A stretch of DNA of 63,744 bases from Pseudomonas sp. PD9R (GCF_019200975.1 NZ_JAHTMR010000025.1:1-63744), one strand, 5' to 3'. Shown: positions 25,738 through 33,472, counted from the stretch's first letter. The notes: a model not told the origin generated them from the sequence alone. Program-made: numbers and translations.

Positions 25738-27579
25738 TTACAGCCCGTCGAGCATTGCCTTGTTACGTACCGCACCCTTGTCGGCGCTGGTCGCCAGCAG
25801 GGCGTAGGCCTTCAGGGCGGTGGTCACTTTTCGTGGACGCACTTCCACCGGTTTCCAGCCTTTTTTGTCTTGCTCGACGCGGCGTGCAGCCAGTTCTTCG
25901 TCGCTGACCAACAGGTTGATCGAGCGGTTCGGAATATCGATCAGCACTTTGTCGCCGTCCTGCACCAGACCAATCGCGCCACCAGCAGCCGCTTCTGGCG
26001 AAGCGTGGCCGATGGACAGGCCCGAGGTGCCGCCGGAGAAGCGGCCATCGGTGAGCAGGGCGCAGGCTTTGCCCAGGCCTTTGGATTTCAGGTAGGACGT
26101 CGGGTACAGCATTTCCTGCATGCCCGGGCCGCCTTTCGGGCCTTCGTAACGAATGATCACGATGTCGCCGGCCTGCACTTCGTCGGCGAGGATGCCGCGT
26201 ACGGCGCTGTCCTGGCTTTCGAAAATCTTGGCATTGCCTTCGAAGACGTGGATCGACTCGTCGACGCCCGCGGTTTTCACCACACAGCCGTCCAGTGCGA
26301 TGTTGCCGTACAGCACGGCCAGGCCGCCTTCTTGCGAGTAAGCGTGTTCGACACTGCGGATGCAGCCGTTTTCACGGTCGTCGTCCAGGGTTTCCCAACG
26401 GGTCGACTGGCTGAATGCGGTTTGCGTCGGGATGCCTGCCGGGCCGGCCTTGAAGAAGTGATGCACGGCTTCATCGTTGGTCTGGGTGATGTCCCACTTG
26501 GCGATGGCTTCTTCCATGCTGCGGCTGTGCACGGTCGGCAGTTGCGTGTGCAACAGGCCGCCACGGGCCAGGGAGCCGAGGATGCTGAAGATCCCGCCGG
26601 CGCGGTGCACGTCTTCCATGTGGTACTTCTGGATGTTCGGCGCGACCTTGCACAGTTGCGGCACGTGGCGCGAAAGGCGGTCGATGTCCTTCAGGTCGAA
26701 GTCGATCTCGGCTTCTTGCGCGGCGGCCAGCAAGTGCAGGATGGTGTTGGTGGAACCGCCCATGGCGATGTCCAGGGTCATGGCGTTTTCAAAGGCCTGG
26801 AAGTTGGCGATGTTGCGCGGCAACACCGACTCATCGTTGTCGCCGTAGTAACGCTTGCACAGCTCGACGATGGTGCGGCCGGCCTGCAGGAACAGCTGTT
26901 CGCGGTCGCTGTGGGTGGCCAGGGTCGAACCGTTGCCCGGCAATGCCAGGCCCAGTGCTTCAACCAGGCAGTTCATCGAGTTGGCGGTGAACATGCCGGA
27001 GCACGAGCCGCAAGTCGGGCAGGCGCTGCGTTCGTACTCAGCGACTTTCTCGTCAGAAGCGCTGGAGTCGGCGGCGATCACCATGGCGTCGACCAGGTCG
27101 AGGCCGTGGGAAGCGAGTTTGGTCTTGCCGGCTTCCATCGGGCCGCCGGAAACGAAGATCACCGGGATGTTCAGGCGCAGGGACGCCATCAGCATGCCTG
27201 GGGTGATCTTGTCGCAGTTGGAGATGCAGACAATGGCGTCGGCGCAGTGGGCGTTCACCATGTACTCGACGGAGTCGGCGATGATCTCGCGGCTCGGCAG
27301 CGAATACAGCATGCCGTCGTGGCCCATGGCGATGCCGTCATCGACAGCGATGGTGTTGAATTCCTTTGCCACACCGCCGGCGCGTTCGATCTCGCGGGCG
27401 ACCAGTTGGCCCAGGTCCTTGAGGTGGACGTGGCCCGGTACGAACTGGGTGAAAGAGTTGGCAATGGCGATGATCGGCTTTTTGAAGTCGTCATCTTTCA
27501 TCCCCGTTGCGCGCCACAGTGCGCGGGCACCGGCCATGTTGCGGCCGTGGGTGGATGTTTTCGAGCGGTAATCAGGCAT
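25738..27579 (-). CDS. ilvD: Dihydroxy-acid dehydratase
   Basis: Dehydrates 2,3-dihydroxy-acids to 2-oxo acids in valine, isoleucine and pantothenate synthesis; iron-sulfur enzyme. The 613 aa product is full length for the 4Fe-4S class and starts MPDYRSKTSTHGRNMAGARALWR. Cluster cysteines are in SNCDKITPG and CPTCGSCSGMFTANSMNC. The substrate-binding DGRFSGGTSGLSIGHASPEAAAGG is intact. With ilvA at 1421 it is one of two branched-chain genes here. The accessory peptide/SagB cassette begins about 350 bp upstream. Confidence 0.97.
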   Translation of the reverse strand: MPDYRSKTSTHGRNMAGARALWRATGMKDDDFKKPIIAIANSFTQFVPGHVHLKDLGQLVAREIERAGGVAKEFNTIAVDDGIAMGHDGMLYSLPSREIIADSVEYMVNAHCADAIVCISNCDKITPGMLMASLRLNIPVIFVSGGPMEAGKTKLASHGLDLVDAMVIAADSSASDEKVAEYERSACPTCGSCSGMFTANSMNCLVEALGLALPGNGSTLATHSDREQLFLQAGRTIVELCKRYYGDNDESVLPRNIANFQAFENAMTLDIAMGGSTNTILHLLAAAQEAEIDFDLKDIDRLSRHVPQLCKVAPNIQKYHMEDVHRAGGIFSILGSLARGGLLHTQLPTVHSRSMEEAIAKWDITQTNDEAVHHFFKAGPAGIPTQTAFSQSTRWETLDDDRENGCIRSVEHAYSQEGGLAVLYGNIALDGCVVKTAGVDESIHVFEGNAKIFESQDSAVRGILADEVQAGDIVIIRYEGPKGGPGMQEMLYPTSYLKSKGLGKACALLTDGRFSGGTSGLSIGHASPEAAAGGAIGLVQDGDKVLIDIPNRSINLLVSDEELAARRVEQDKKGWKPVEVRPRKVTTALKAYALLATSADKGAVRNKAMLDGL

Positions 27580-27828
27580 GAAGCACTCCGGGCGGCTAAT
27601 CAGGTATCAAAAGGGAAGTGAGCTTCTATTGACGTCTGGAACACTCAGAAATGGCCGTGTGTCCGGAAGTTGCCGATAACTTTGCGGGATCGCCGCGCGC
27701 TTCAGCTTGAGCTCATAAACCCGCCGGGGGATGACTGGCGATGAATGTCGCGATTCTACACGGCTGGCAGCCGGAGGGAATGCCTGCAAACGTGCAGGCG
27801 GCATTCACAAGACGTGCGGACGCAATCC
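27580..27828. other. Intergenic region between ilvD and the MFS gene, no gene seen
   Basis: This is the ilvD upstream region. Short open frames on both strands lack ribosome sites and family similarity. An ilvD promoter is expected here but no clear -35/-10 pair was identified. The right part is a REP pair (27829-27930). Confidence 0.6.
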
Positions 27829-27930
27829 CTGTAGGAGTGAGCTCGCTCGCGATGCACTTGAGAGCACCGCGGAGTGTCAGGCTTGCAGCGTCATCGTTAA
27901 CGACCATCGCTAGCAATCTCGCTCCTACAG
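27829..27930. repeat. Long REP pair at the left edge of the accessory cassette
   Basis: Divergent copies gtaggagtgagctcgctcgcgatg and catcgctagcaatctcgctcctac flank about 60 bp. The core resembles the copy at 36150-36251 (ccgcggggtgtcagg...cgttatcgttgacg), showing that these two are the same longer REPIN variant. It abuts the stop of the MFS gene. Confidence 0.8.
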
Positions 27931-27931
27931 A

Positions 27932-29137
27932 TCAGCCGGGATTTGGTATCTGATTGCGGCGTGTGATTGACGCATTAAGCACGATGCCGACGGCGCTTAG
28001 GATCAGAAAAGTCAATGCCAAGGTCGTTTGTAAATCGTGTGCACGCAGGGTGATCAAGGCGCTGATCAACCCACCGCTAATGAATATTAGTGTGTTTCCC
28101 GCCGATGCGGAGGCGCCGGCATTGTCGGGAAATACGTCCATGGCTTTGGATGTTGCAATGGGGCGGGCAATTGTTGTGCCTGCAGTACAGATGATCATCG
28201 GAACCAACACTGTTAGGGCGGATAGCCCAAACAGGCTGGCGAGCAGAAGCATCGTCAATCCTGAAATGAAAATCAGGCTGAAGCCTACGATAATTTGAAA
28301 GCTGGCCGCGATTTGACCGGTAAGAACCCGAGCGACTATGCCACCGATAATGTAGGCCGCGCCATATAGCAGTAATGCAAGGGAGAATTCATAGGTCGAA
28401 AGCTGCAATTGCTCCATGAAGATCAGGGGCGAGACGACAATGAAAGAAAAATGGCATGAGAAAGCAATCGCGGCGATGAGCCAATAACCGAGGAAGCCAG
28501 CGTCGCGACAGGCCCGTCGGTACGAATGAAAGATGCTCTGGTTCGTGGGAATGCTGGGATGTTGGTTTTCAAGAAAGAAACAAGCCTTCAGAAACACGGC
28601 GGTAGCCAAAACAGTAAAAATGATGAAGCTCCCGGGCCAGTCCAGTGCTTGCTGTAGCACCGTGCCTGCTAACGGTGATATGCAGATAAAGACCCCGCTG
28701 GCACTAACCATCAGAATCCGTATTCGATCCCGGTCCTTGCCGTCGAACAGATCCTGGATCAGTGCCTGCGAGAGTACGAAACAGCCACAGCCGATGGCTT
28801 GGACAACCCGGAAAAATAGGAACCAGGCGAATTCGGTCGATAGGACACAGCCTAATGCACCAACAATTGATACAGTCACCCCTGCAAGTAGCAAGCCCTT
28901 GCGCCCAATGGCATCTGAGAGCGGTCCGATCAGAAGTTGAGACAGGGAGATGCCGATAGCGAAGAGACTGATGGAAAAAGCGATATTGGCTGGTGTGCTT
29001 TGGAAGTGCTCGGCCAAAGCCGGGAAAGATGGAAGTAGCACATCTAGTGGAAAGACACCCAGCAGCACCATTGTCATCAAAAGAAGGACCGCTGCTCGGC
29101 GTTTTTTAGCACTGACTGCATTGTTTTCATCAGTCAT
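27932..29137 (-). CDS. MFS exporter, Bcr/CflA-like drug:H+ antiporter
   Basis: A 401 aa protein with about twelve membrane segments. The family loop between segments 2 and 3 reads GPLSDAIGRKGLLLAG, and the N-terminal half shows the Bcr/CflA-type pattern (PLDVLLPSFPALAEHFQSTPANIAFSISLFAIGISLSQLLIGP). It probably exports a small hydrophobic compound, in this context the product of the two upstream enzymes. Its start overlaps the diiron oxygenase stop by 8 bp. Codon use is AT-richer than the flanking ilvD and rlmI, in line with acquired DNA. It is the last gene of the cassette. Confidence 0.85.
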   Translation of the reverse strand: MTDENNAVSAKKRRAAVLLLMTMVLLGVFPLDVLLPSFPALAEHFQSTPANIAFSISLFAIGISLSQLLIGPLSDAIGRKGLLLAGVTVSIVGALGCVLSTEFAWFLFFRVVQAIGCGCFVLSQALIQDLFDGKDRDRIRILMVSASGVFICISPLAGTVLQQALDWPGSFIIFTVLATAVFLKACFFLENQHPSIPTNQSIFHSYRRACRDAGFLGYWLIAAIAFSCHFSFIVVSPLIFMEQLQLSTYEFSLALLLYGAAYIIGGIVARVLTGQIAASFQIIVGFSLIFISGLTMLLLASLFGLSALTVLVPMIICTAGTTIARPIATSKAMDVFPDNAGASASAGNTLIFISGGLISALITLRAHDLQTTLALTFLILSAVGIVLNASITRRNQIPNPG

Positions 29138-30089
29138 CGAGAAGTCCTGCCTTGGAAAATAATTGTCGATTAGCAGATAAATCGAAGAGTCCTGCTTTTT
29201 TCAATGCTTGCAGAGTCGGGCCTGCACCTGACCGAATGCGGAGGCGGTGTGCGTTATCACTCGTCATATCGAAGAGTATTTGTCCTATGACTGCTTCAGA
29301 CAAGCCAACACTGCGTAAGCTTTCGCCGAGCCAACGTTCATCAACTTCAAAGAAGGTCAGCAGAGTTTCCAATAGTAACGTGGCGGCGATAGTTCGTTGA
29401 TCGTAACTCAGGTGTACCCATAGAAAATGGAACACTTCGCAAAAATAACGGCTGTGTCGCGCCTCGTCCGTTAGATGATCTCTGAGCATCTCCTCAACGC
29501 TGCATATCAATGTGGTGCGGCAAATCTCGAGAAGTTCCTTTGCAATGATCGTCTCCGAGACGAAGCCAACGAGAAACCAAGCCAGTGCTTTTTGACCATC
29601 CGGTGTGCGTTCAATCAGGGCATTCAGTCGTGTGATTCGCTGGGGTATGGCCGGCCTACCAGTCATGCCATAAAAGTTGGCAACTTGCTCGGCGAGACTA
29701 TAGGAAAACAGCGCGTGGTATCCCTCATCTGTGTAGAGCTGCAGTGCAGCTGTTTTCATCCGTGAAGGAATGGGAATTCCAAGTTCGTCGTGGGCAATGG
29801 TTTCGACTGATCGGTTGACGATACGGTGTTCAAGCAAGGTGGTGTAGTCGAGGAAATACACCAAATGGTTTGCGCAAAGACGATGAGTGAGTGCTCTATT
29901 TTCTGTTTTGATAGCCGTGTGATTCAGGTAAGGGAGAAAAGCTGGCGGGAACCAGCATCGGGTTTCTAGTTGTTCGTCTATGTCCAAGGGCAAATGATAG
30001 CAGTGCTTACTAGTTCGTACTGAGGATCGGGAGTTCCAGTCGCCAAGAGTGAAGCACTGAGAAAGTGGTTTGATGAGAGGCTTGGTCAT
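29130..30089 (-). CDS. AurF-like non-haem diiron oxygenase
   Basis: A 319 aa protein of the p-aminobenzoate N-oxygenase (AurF/CmlI) type. All seven AurF metal ligands can be placed with nearly the same spacing: Glu87 (LLEHRI), Glu122 and His125 (DEGYH), Glu179 (VSET), His205 (RDH), Glu209 and His212 (DEARH). AurF itself has 101, 136, 139, 196, 223, 227 and 230. The family oxygenates amines to hydroxylamine or nitro groups, but some members hydroxylate carbon. Start and stop overlap both neighbours (4 and 8 bp), so expression is coupled to the SagB-type enzyme and the exporter. The substrate is unknown; there is no amino-arene synthesis gene nearby. Confidence 0.82.
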   Translation of the reverse strand: MTKPLIKPLSQCFTLGDWNSRSSVRTSKHCYHLPLDIDEQLETRCWFPPAFLPYLNHTAIKTENRALTHRLCANHLVYFLDYTTLLEHRIVNRSVETIAHDELGIPIPSRMKTAALQLYTDEGYHALFSYSLAEQVANFYGMTGRPAIPQRITRLNALIERTPDGQKALAWFLVGFVSETIIAKELLEICRTTLICSVEEMLRDHLTDEARHSRYFCEVFHFLWVHLSYDQRTIAATLLLETLLTFFEVDERWLGESLRSVGLSEAVIGQILFDMTSDNAHRLRIRSGAGPTLQALKKAGLFDLSANRQLFSKAGLLDD

Positions 30090-31165
30090 TGTTCCTGCCT
30101 CCGGCTACTTAACAGCGATTTTATTTCCTCGCACATCGCTTGCCCATTGCTCTTGCCGCAACCAACAAAGAACAACGGTTGCTCTGGACTATCCTCAAGC
30201 CCCAAAAGCGCTTCGACCTGATCGTCCGTCAAGGCACCAGTCAACCAGGTTTTCAATCCGAGCGAAGTGGCCACCAATTGGAAAGTCTGGGAAATATGAC
30301 CTGCTTCGACGTAAGCCATTCGGTAGGCTCGCGAATGCCCATATTTCCACCATAGTTTGTCGAATCGGCTGGTGATGAACAGTCCGACTGGCAAGTTACT
30401 GATGAAATGTTGTCCGCATAGGATGTGCCCTAAAGATGGAGAAGGTAGGGGTTTAACAAAACTTAGCGCGTGCTCTCTGGGATGATAGGCGTATAGACCG
30501 GGCTTCAAGCCGATAACGTGTTGAACCAGTAGAAAGCCTTCACAGGCATTTAGTCCGCCCCCGGATGGACTGCTTCGCCGATCGTCGAGGCCTTCGGCAA
30601 CACATTCGTCAATGTCGTTTGCACGCTCCTGCAAATAGCCAAGTGAAAGATAAAGCAGCGCACTGACGGCCTCTATGGGAACTGCTTCACCCGTGAAGGT
30701 GCGGCAGGTTTTTCGGTCGATCAGGGCGTTTACAAGGCAGCCTTCTGGCAGGCAGGAAGGATTTGGTAGCGCAATCAGTTCGCAGGCTAGATACTCCGAC
30801 AATCTGGCTCTAGGGGCGGGTGTACTGAGTATATTTGTACAATGGTCAAGGTATTCTTTTGACCATTCATTGATATTTAGAGGGGCATAATCACAAGGGA
30901 TATTTTTAGTGCCAATATGAAATATTTTTGATAGGGCGTCCCAGCCCCATTCAATGTTGTCTGGCGTGGAGGTTGTAAGGATTCCAGCGCTAAAAAGTTG
31001 ATTGTCAATAATATTTGAAGTATTAAATGTTTCTGGGTTTTCGATTAGTTTGGCAAGTCGAGTTGAATACTCAAGATTGAGTTCAAATTGTTTGTGGTTT
31101 TTATAATCCCAAACTATTTGGTCGGGCGTGCGCGGAATGATGAACAAATAAGGATTTATCTGCAT
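30086..31165 (-). CDS. SagB-type FMN dehydrogenase (nitroreductase superfamily)
   Basis: A 359 aa protein. Residues about 145-359 form a SagB/ThcOx-type flavin domain: RKTCRTF (Arg151, Arg155, FMN phosphate contacts), SSPSGGGLNACEG (199-210), the family block GLKPGLYAYHP (219-229), and the C-terminal AYVEAGHISQTFQLVATSLGLKTW. SagB enzymes oxidise azolines in peptide natural products. Residues 1-45 (NPYLFIIPRTPDQIVWDYKNHKQFELNLEY) have a strand-strand-helix pattern that could be a leader-binding winged helix, which is my inference. No YcaO cyclase is present, so the reaction may differ. It overlaps the AurF-like gene by ATGA. It lies 66 bp downstream of a 23-codon peptide gene. Confidence 0.82.
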   Translation of the reverse strand: MQINPYLFIIPRTPDQIVWDYKNHKQFELNLEYSTRLAKLIENPETFNTSNIIDNQLFSAGILTTSTPDNIEWGWDALSKIFHIGTKNIPCDYAPLNINEWSKEYLDHCTNILSTPAPRARLSEYLACELIALPNPSCLPEGCLVNALIDRKTCRTFTGEAVPIEAVSALLYLSLGYLQERANDIDECVAEGLDDRRSSPSGGGLNACEGFLLVQHVIGLKPGLYAYHPREHALSFVKPLPSPSLGHILCGQHFISNLPVGLFITSRFDKLWWKYGHSRAYRMAYVEAGHISQTFQLVATSLGLKTWLTGALTDDQVEALLGLEDSPEQPLFFVGCGKSNGQAMCEEIKSLLSSRRQEQ

Positions 31166-31194
31166 ATGGATGGCTCTCTTAGGAAGGCCTTAAA

Positions 31195-31222
31195 ACGCTG
31201 GGTAGCCGGCACTCCCCAGCGT
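31195..31222 (-). terminator. Leaky terminator or attenuator hairpin after the peptide gene
   Basis: ACGCTGGG and CCCAGCGT pair perfectly over 8 bp around a 12-base loop. On the minus strand the stem is followed by TTTT only. It lies between the peptide stop and the SagB-type gene. Such partial terminators often give more precursor-peptide mRNA than enzyme mRNA. Confidence 0.6.
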
Positions 31223-31231
31223 CTCATTTAC

Positions 31232-31303
31232 TTAGCGGGCTTTTGGGGAAACCAAAAAAGCCAGGTTGGCGATGGTTGAAACTTCCAGAGTAATTGTTTT
31301 CAT
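31232..31303 (-). CDS. 23-residue peptide, candidate precursor for the SagB/AurF-like cassette
   Basis: The minus-strand frame ATG...TAA encodes 23 residues beginning MKTITLEVST and ending AFLVSPKAR. AAGGAG lies six bases upstream of the ATG, the best Shine-Dalgarno in the area. A sigma70 promoter sits at 31356-31383, an operator-like palindrome at 31332-31351, and an attenuator-like hairpin follows the stop. The peptide has an amphipathic first half with one Glu, a hydrophobic core (IANLAFLV) and a basic tail. It has no Cys, so thiazole formation is impossible; Ser and Thr residues are present. It could be a modified precursor or a scaffold. A regulatory leader peptide is the main alternative. 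Confidence 0.6.
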   Translation of the reverse strand: MKTITLEVSTIANLAFLVSPKAR

Positions 31304-31331
31304 TTTTAACTCCTTTTAGTATTTGAAATGA

Positions 31332-31351
31332 TTGTCACCTCGTGGTGACAA
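31332..31351. promoter_or_regulatory. Perfect palindrome at the predicted start of the peptide transcript
   Basis: TTGTCACC and GGTGACAA pair perfectly around TCGT. It begins four bases downstream of the -10 box and therefore covers the probable transcription start. This fits a repressor operator; in the RNA it would also make a 5' hairpin that protects the message. Confidence 0.6.
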
Positions 31352-31355
31352 CTCA

Positions 31356-31383
31356 ATCATAGATACTTATTTGAATTTCTCAA
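31356..31383 (-). promoter_or_regulatory. Sigma70 promoter of the peptide/SagB/AurF/MFS cassette
   Basis: Reading the minus strand, TTGAGA (31383-31378) and TATGAT (31361-31356) are separated by 16 bp in very AT-rich DNA. The peptide ATG is about 50 bp downstream of the -10 box. Confidence 0.65.
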
Positions 31384-31527
31384 TGAAATATTAAGTAAGG
31401 ATTTTCTGGTAGTCGTGTCGGAGTAGTCCTACATTTAGATGCGTTTTGTAACTTTAGTTCGATAAAGTACGCCGCGACGTGGAAATGTGTCTCAGCAGGA
31501 CGGTCGGGTAGAAGAGTTGAGGAGAAG

Positions 31528-31559
31528 TAAAAAATAGAAGGGGAGCCGATTGGCCCCCC
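31528..31559 (-). terminator. rlmI intrinsic terminator
   Basis: On the minus strand GGGGGGCC and GGCTCCCC pair over eight positions (one G-U) around AATC, followed by TTCTATTTTTT. It lies 16 bp past the rlmI stop and isolates the peptide cassette from rlmI transcription. Confidence 0.8.
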
Positions 31560-31574
31560 GATTAATCGGTGTTA

Positions 31575-32771
31575 TCAGCTATTCGGCAGCAACCGGCACG
31601 TAATGCTCTTGATGTACCGAGTCTCGGCAATCGCCGGGTGCACCGGATGATCCGGGCCCTGGCCGCCGCGCTCGAGCATCTGGATATTGCGGTCCAGGTG
31701 ACGGGCGCTGGTCAGCAGGATGTTCTGCAGGTCGTCTTCCGGCAGGTGCATCGAGCACGATGCGCTGACCAGGATGCCGTCCTTGCTGAGCAGGCGCATG
31801 GCTTGTTCGTTCAGGCGGCGGTAGGCACCTTCGCCGTTTTTCATGTCTTTTTTGCGTTTGATGAACGCCGGCGGGTCGGCCACGATCACGTCGAAACGTT
31901 CTTCGCTGGCTTTCAGCTCTTTCAGGGCCTCAAAGACGTCGCCTTCAATGCAGGTCATTTTTTCGGCAAAACCGTTCAGCGCGGCGTTGCGCTCGACGCC
32001 GTCGAGGGCGAAGGCCGACGCGTCGACGCAGAACACTTCACTGGCGCCGAAGGCGGCCGCTTGCACGCCCCAGCCGCCGATGTAGCTGTACAGGTCCAGT
32101 ACGCGCTTGCCTTTGGCGTACGGCGCCAGGCGTGCGCGGTTCATGCGGTGGTCATAGAACCAACCGGTTTTCTGGCCCTGGATGACCGGTGCTTCGAATT
32201 TCACGCCGTTCTCTTCCAGCGCTACCCACTCCGGCACCAGGCCGAACACGGTTTCGACATAACGATTGAGGCCTTCGGCGTCACGGGCAGCGGAATCGTT
32301 CTTGAACAGAATGCCGCTTGGCTTGAGCACTTGGGTCAGCGCCGCGATCACGTCGTCTTTATGGGCTTCCATGGTCGCCGAGGCGATCTGCACCACCAGG
32401 ATGTCGCCGAAACGGTCGACTACCAAGCCTGGCAGCAGGTCGGAATCGCCGTAGACCAGGCGATAGAACGGCTTGTCGAACAGGCGATCGCGCAGCGACA
32501 GGGCCACGTTCAGGCGATGCACCAGCAGGGATTTGTCCAGCGGCAGCTTGATGTCGCGCGACAGCAGGCGGGCGCAGATCAGGTTGTTCGGGCTCATTGC
32601 TACGATGCCCAGCGGTTTGCCGCCGGCCGCTTCGAGGATCGCCTGATCGCCGGCCTTGAAACCGTGCAAAGGGGTCGCCGCTACATCGATTTCGTTGCTA
32701 TAGACCCACAAATGGCCGTTGCGCAGACGACGGTCGGCGTTGGCTTTGAGGCGCAGGCTAGGCAGGGACAT
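31575..32771 (-). CDS. rlmI: 23S rRNA (cytosine-1962-C5)-methyltransferase RlmI-like
   Basis: Class I SAM-dependent rRNA methyltransferase of 398 aa, the usual length. An N-terminal PUA domain (about 1-75, LKANADRRLRNGHLWVYSNEID) precedes an EEHEE-like linker domain and the Rossmann domain, with SAM motif VLDLYSYIGGWGVQAAAFGA, acidic loop FCVDASAFALDGVERN and the catalytic-region motif IVADPPAFIKRKKD, followed by VSASCSMHL with the candidate catalytic cysteine. It is core-genome and marks the right edge of the accessory cassette. Confidence 0.9.
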   Translation of the reverse strand: MSLPSLRLKANADRRLRNGHLWVYSNEIDVAATPLHGFKAGDQAILEAAGGKPLGIVAMSPNNLICARLLSRDIKLPLDKSLLVHRLNVALSLRDRLFDKPFYRLVYGDSDLLPGLVVDRFGDILVVQIASATMEAHKDDVIAALTQVLKPSGILFKNDSAARDAEGLNRYVETVFGLVPEWVALEENGVKFEAPVIQGQKTGWFYDHRMNRARLAPYAKGKRVLDLYSYIGGWGVQAAAFGASEVFCVDASAFALDGVERNAALNGFAEKMTCIEGDVFEALKELKASEERFDVIVADPPAFIKRKKDMKNGEGAYRRLNEQAMRLLSKDGILVSASCSMHLPEDDLQNILLTSARHLDRNIQMLERGGQGPDHPVHPAIAETRYIKSITCRLLPNS

Positions 32772-32855
32772 GACGTCGCTCCGGAAAAAAGAGCGGGAGT
32801 ATAGCGTGTTGAAGGTCGCGGCGGGTCTGGGGAGCGATGAAACGCTGATGGCCCC

Positions 32856-32920
32856 TTCGCGGGCAAGCCTCGCTCCTACAGAGTGGTGTGCTTTGCAGGG
32901 GCGAGGCGTACCCGTGAAGG
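32856..32920. repeat. REP pair (cgcgggcaagcctcgctcctacag type), right arm diverged
   Basis: The left arm is standard; the right arm (tttgcaggggcgaggcgtacccgtgaagg) carries several changes. It lies between rlmI and the PfpI-like gene. Confidence 0.75.
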
Positions 32921-32932
32921 CTGTTTCGAATG

Positions 32933-33472
32933 CTAAGCCGACAACGCCTGAATCAACTCGCGATTGAACGCCGGAATATCATTCGGCTGGCGACTGCTGA
33001 TGAGTTTTCCGTCCGTGACCACTTCCTTGTCTACCCAGTTGGCACCGGCATTTATCAGGTCATCCTTGAGGGTTTTGTAGCTGGTCATGGTTTTGCCATT
33101 GACCAGACCGGCCGAAACCAGAAGCCAGCCGCCATGGCAGATCACGGCGATCGGTTTCCCGGCAGAAGTGCCGGTCTTGACCAGATGCTGGGCATCCTGG
33201 TCAATGCGGATGGTGTCGGCGTTCTGCACGCCACCTGGCAGGACCACGGCGTCGTATTGCTCGATGCTGGCTGCGCGGAATGTACGGTCGACCTTGAAGT
33301 CATCAGCTGGCTTGTCGTGGTTCCAGCCTTTGACCTTGCCTTCTTTTGCGGAAAGTATGTCGACCTTGGCTCCGGCCTGTTCCAAGGCGTCTTTCGGGCC
33401 GGTCAGTTCGACTTGCTCGAAACCATCGGTCACCAGCATCGCAATACGTTTGCCGTTCAGGGAGTTGGACAT
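32933..33472 (-). CDS. pfpI: DJ-1/PfpI-family protein
   Basis: A 179 aa type 1 glutamine amidotransferase-like protein. The nucleophile elbow is AVICHGGW with Cys112-His113, and the conserved acidic residue is in the early block DGFEQVELTGP (Glu19 or Glu22). Length and motifs match the PfpI/YhbO subfamily. Members have been described as proteases, glyoxalases or protein deglycases, and the true activity is debated. It is a stress-associated cytosolic protein, monocistronic and divergent from the HDOD gene. Confidence 0.85.
   Translation of the reverse strand: MSNSLNGKRIAMLVTDGFEQVELTGPKDALEQAGAKVDILSAKEGKVKGWNHDKPADDFKVDRTFRAASIEQYDAVVLPGGVQNADTIRIDQDAQHLVKTGTSAGKPIAVICHGGWLLVSAGLVNGKTMTSYKTLKDDLINAGANWVDKEVVTDGKLISSRQPNDIPAFNRELIQALSA

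Noticed and set aside
27607..27916. Short frames between ilvD and the MFS gene
   Set aside because: They lie in a promoter/REP region, have no Shine-Dalgarno and their residues (P, R, S rich) fit random high-GC translation.
30086..31165. Classical azole (TOMM) bacteriocin cluster
   Set aside because: A SagB-type gene is present but no YcaO cyclodehydratase, no Cys in the small peptide and no typical leader with a double-Gly site. The cassette is described as RiPP-like only.
31088..31279. 63-codon plus-strand frame overlapping the SagB start and the peptide gene
   Set aside because: No ribosome site, no similarity, and it runs against a well-supported promoter, peptide and operon on the other strand.
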